A stretch of 29,697 bases of DNA from a virus, in IMG/VR virus record IMGVR_UViG_3300036768_001053, positions 1 through 29,697 of that record; one strand, written 5' to 3'. The translations under genes and the position numbers were made by a program. Numbering within the stretch: the first letter of the stretch is position 1; each line of letters begins with the position of its first letter. Below the pieces are notes generated by a model. That model had not been told where the DNA came from. It searched no databases and saw nothing but the letters and a program-made list of their open reading frames with translations. This document shows, piece after piece, positions 28,641-29,697 of this stretch.

Positions 28641-29697
28641 ATGCTAGTACCCATCGAACTCTCTGAGGAGTTGCCGGCGATTCAGTGGCATATTCCAGGG
28701 CTCATCCCTGGTGGGTACATCACCACTGTCTACTCCCAGCCCGGGGTTTCGAAGACATGCATCGGCGCCTTCCTGGCCGTCCAGACGGCACGAAAGCATG
28801 GGAGCTTCGCTGGATACCAGGTCCGACACGGCAGGGCAGTGGTCATTGACGCCGATGATGGCAGCGGGATCGGTTATACGCTTTGGCTAAATCGCTTCAT
28901 GAGGGTGTACAAGGACGCTGACCGTCGCCTCATCTCGCTTTACTCGGTGGACGTGGATGGCCTGACCAGCGAAGACATCGAGCTGCTGGGGCAAGATCTG
29001 CGACGCGACCCGCCGGCCCTGGTTGTGCTGGATAGCTTCTCGTCTGCGTTCCCCTCGCTTGCCACACACATCCCGCACAAGGTCCACGCTTGCCTGAGAA
29101 CAATAGGCATGATCGCAAAGGAGAGTGGTGCTGCCATCGTGGTAGTAGACAGCGCCGGAAAACTTGTCACAGGGCAGAGCATCGCGTCGAAGGGTCCGCT
29201 TGGCACCGTGGCGAAGCTCATTCTCCCCCGGGCAGCGTTCGCGCTGGAGCGGGTGCCCCCTGCCGATGTGGACGGGCGGGACGTGCTCAAGCTCACGTGC
29301 ACCAAGCAGAGCTTTGGACCGGTGCCTCCTGCCCTGTGGCTGGAGTTGGTGAGACGCGGAGACGATGCGTTCGACATCGAGGTGGTGGAAGGGCAGTCCG
29401 CGATCCAGCGCGATGCGGACCACGTCCCGCGGTTCTTCGAGCTTCTGGGTGAGCTCTTGGGTTCCGGGCAGGCGCACTTGCTCTCCCGGGAGCACCCCCA
29501 GCAGCCACCAGAGCACCCGGAGCGCTGGGGCTGGAAGCCTGACGCCGCAGGAAGCCTCAGGCCGGGCGGGCCGCACATCGGCTGGGTGGACCGCACCTTC
29601 GCTTACCTGCTCCCCACCGCCACGTATGCAGCCCTGTGGAGACACGCCAGCACCGTCGGCTTGCCGCTTCCCTCGGAACGCGTGCTTTGGAAGCGGC
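28641..29697 (+). CDS. RepA-like replicative ATPase/helicase, N-terminal part (continues at base 1)
   Basis: The start is ATG 28641 with GGGAGG 6-7 nt upstream. The full protein across the join is 561 residues. The core resembles the RecA-fold AAA_25/RepA family of hexameric helicases. A P-loop-like SQPGVSKT lies at residues 32-39, IDADDG at 69-74, a Walker B strand PALVVLDS ends at D131, and VVVDSAGK at 167-174 occupies the place of the family's usual HH-GK sensor. The first and last glycines of the P-loop consensus GxxxxGKT are replaced by Ser, and the sensor histidines by Asp-Ser, although Lys38-Thr39 remain. The likely role is DNA unwinding or helicase/primase recruitment for phage replication, working with the initiator at 23058. 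The altered motifs leave ATPase activity unproven. Confidence 0.82.
   Translation, partial: MLVPIELSEELPAIQWHIPGLIPGGYITTVYSQPGVSKTCIGAFLAVQTARKHGSFAGYQVRHGRAVVIDADDGSGIGYTLWLNRFMRVYKDADRRLISLYSVDVDGLTSEDIELLGQDLRRDPPALVVLDSFSSAFPSLATHIPHKVHACLRTIGMIAKESGAAIVVVDSAGKLVTGQSIASKGPLGTVAKLILPRAAFALERVPPADVDGRDVLKLTCTKQSFGPVPPALWLELVRRGDDAFDIEVVEGQSAIQRDADHVPRFFELLGELLGSGQAHLLSREHPQQPPEHPERWGWKPDAAGSLRPGGPHIGWVDRTFAYLLPTATYAALWRHASTVGLPLPSERVLWKR
29610..29697. repeat. Terminal direct repeat, right copy
   Basis: Exact copy of bases 1-88. Merging the copies joins the reading frame that begins at 28641 to the one that ends at 717 without a stop or a frame change. Confidence 0.95.

Noticed and set aside
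1-29697. tRNA or other structured RNA genes
   Set aside because: I saw no cloverleaf with an invariant T-loop and CCA end in the few intergenic gaps. A covariance-model scan would be decisive.

Overview
The window is a complete, circularly closed tailed-phage genome. Bases 29610-29697 repeat bases 1-88 exactly, and the last reading frame (from 28641) continues in phase through the join into the first one (ending at 717). The unique length is therefore 29,609 bp. The gene set is that of a non-contractile long-tailed (siphovirus-type) phage with HK97-type head genes. Base composition is GC-rich (by eye low to mid 60s percent). Most genes have a clear GGAGG ribosome site 4-7 nt from the start, and neighbours commonly overlap by 1-14 nt. 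The Mu gpG-like and gp37-like neck genes, the lambda L-like tail-tip protein and the small transglycosylase-like endolysin suggest a Gram-negative, high-GC host. The host cannot be named from the sequence.

Layout. (1) 872-18776, rightward late unit: promoter, small and large terminase, portal, prohead protease, capsid, neck proteins, tail tube, tail assembly chaperones joined by a -1 frameshift signal, tape measure, three tail-tip proteins, lysis genes, and a stem-loop/T6 terminator. The promoter places the transcription start on the A of the terminase start codon, so the first message looks leaderless. (2) 18835-20866, leftward unit: a consensus-like promoter and three genes with no recognised function. 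(3) 21037-29697 and on through 1-717, rightward early unit: a small helix-turn-helix protein, a putative annealing/ssDNA protein next to a Cas4/RecB-like nuclease, a replication initiator gene containing a dense origin-like array, a zinc-motif protein, many small proteins including two pairs of paralogs, a DUF1064-like nuclease, an HNH endonuclease, and a RepA-like ATPase crossing the join. A strong hairpin at 732-761 ends this unit.

Most notable features. The initiator gene holds three 78-bp repeats each with three 9-bp iterons (ten GCTAAC cores in all), two identical 15-bp palindromes, seven TTTTCCACA boxes at exact 11-bp spacing, and a four-tract G-quadruplex motif. The tail chaperone has a textbook frameshift site and a DnaJ-like double CxxCxGxG insert. 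Three consecutive tail-tip proteins each carry an extra putative glycan-binding beta-sandwich. The leftward three-gene operon is the least understood part. No integrase, partition system, DNA polymerase, tRNA or CRISPR array was seen.
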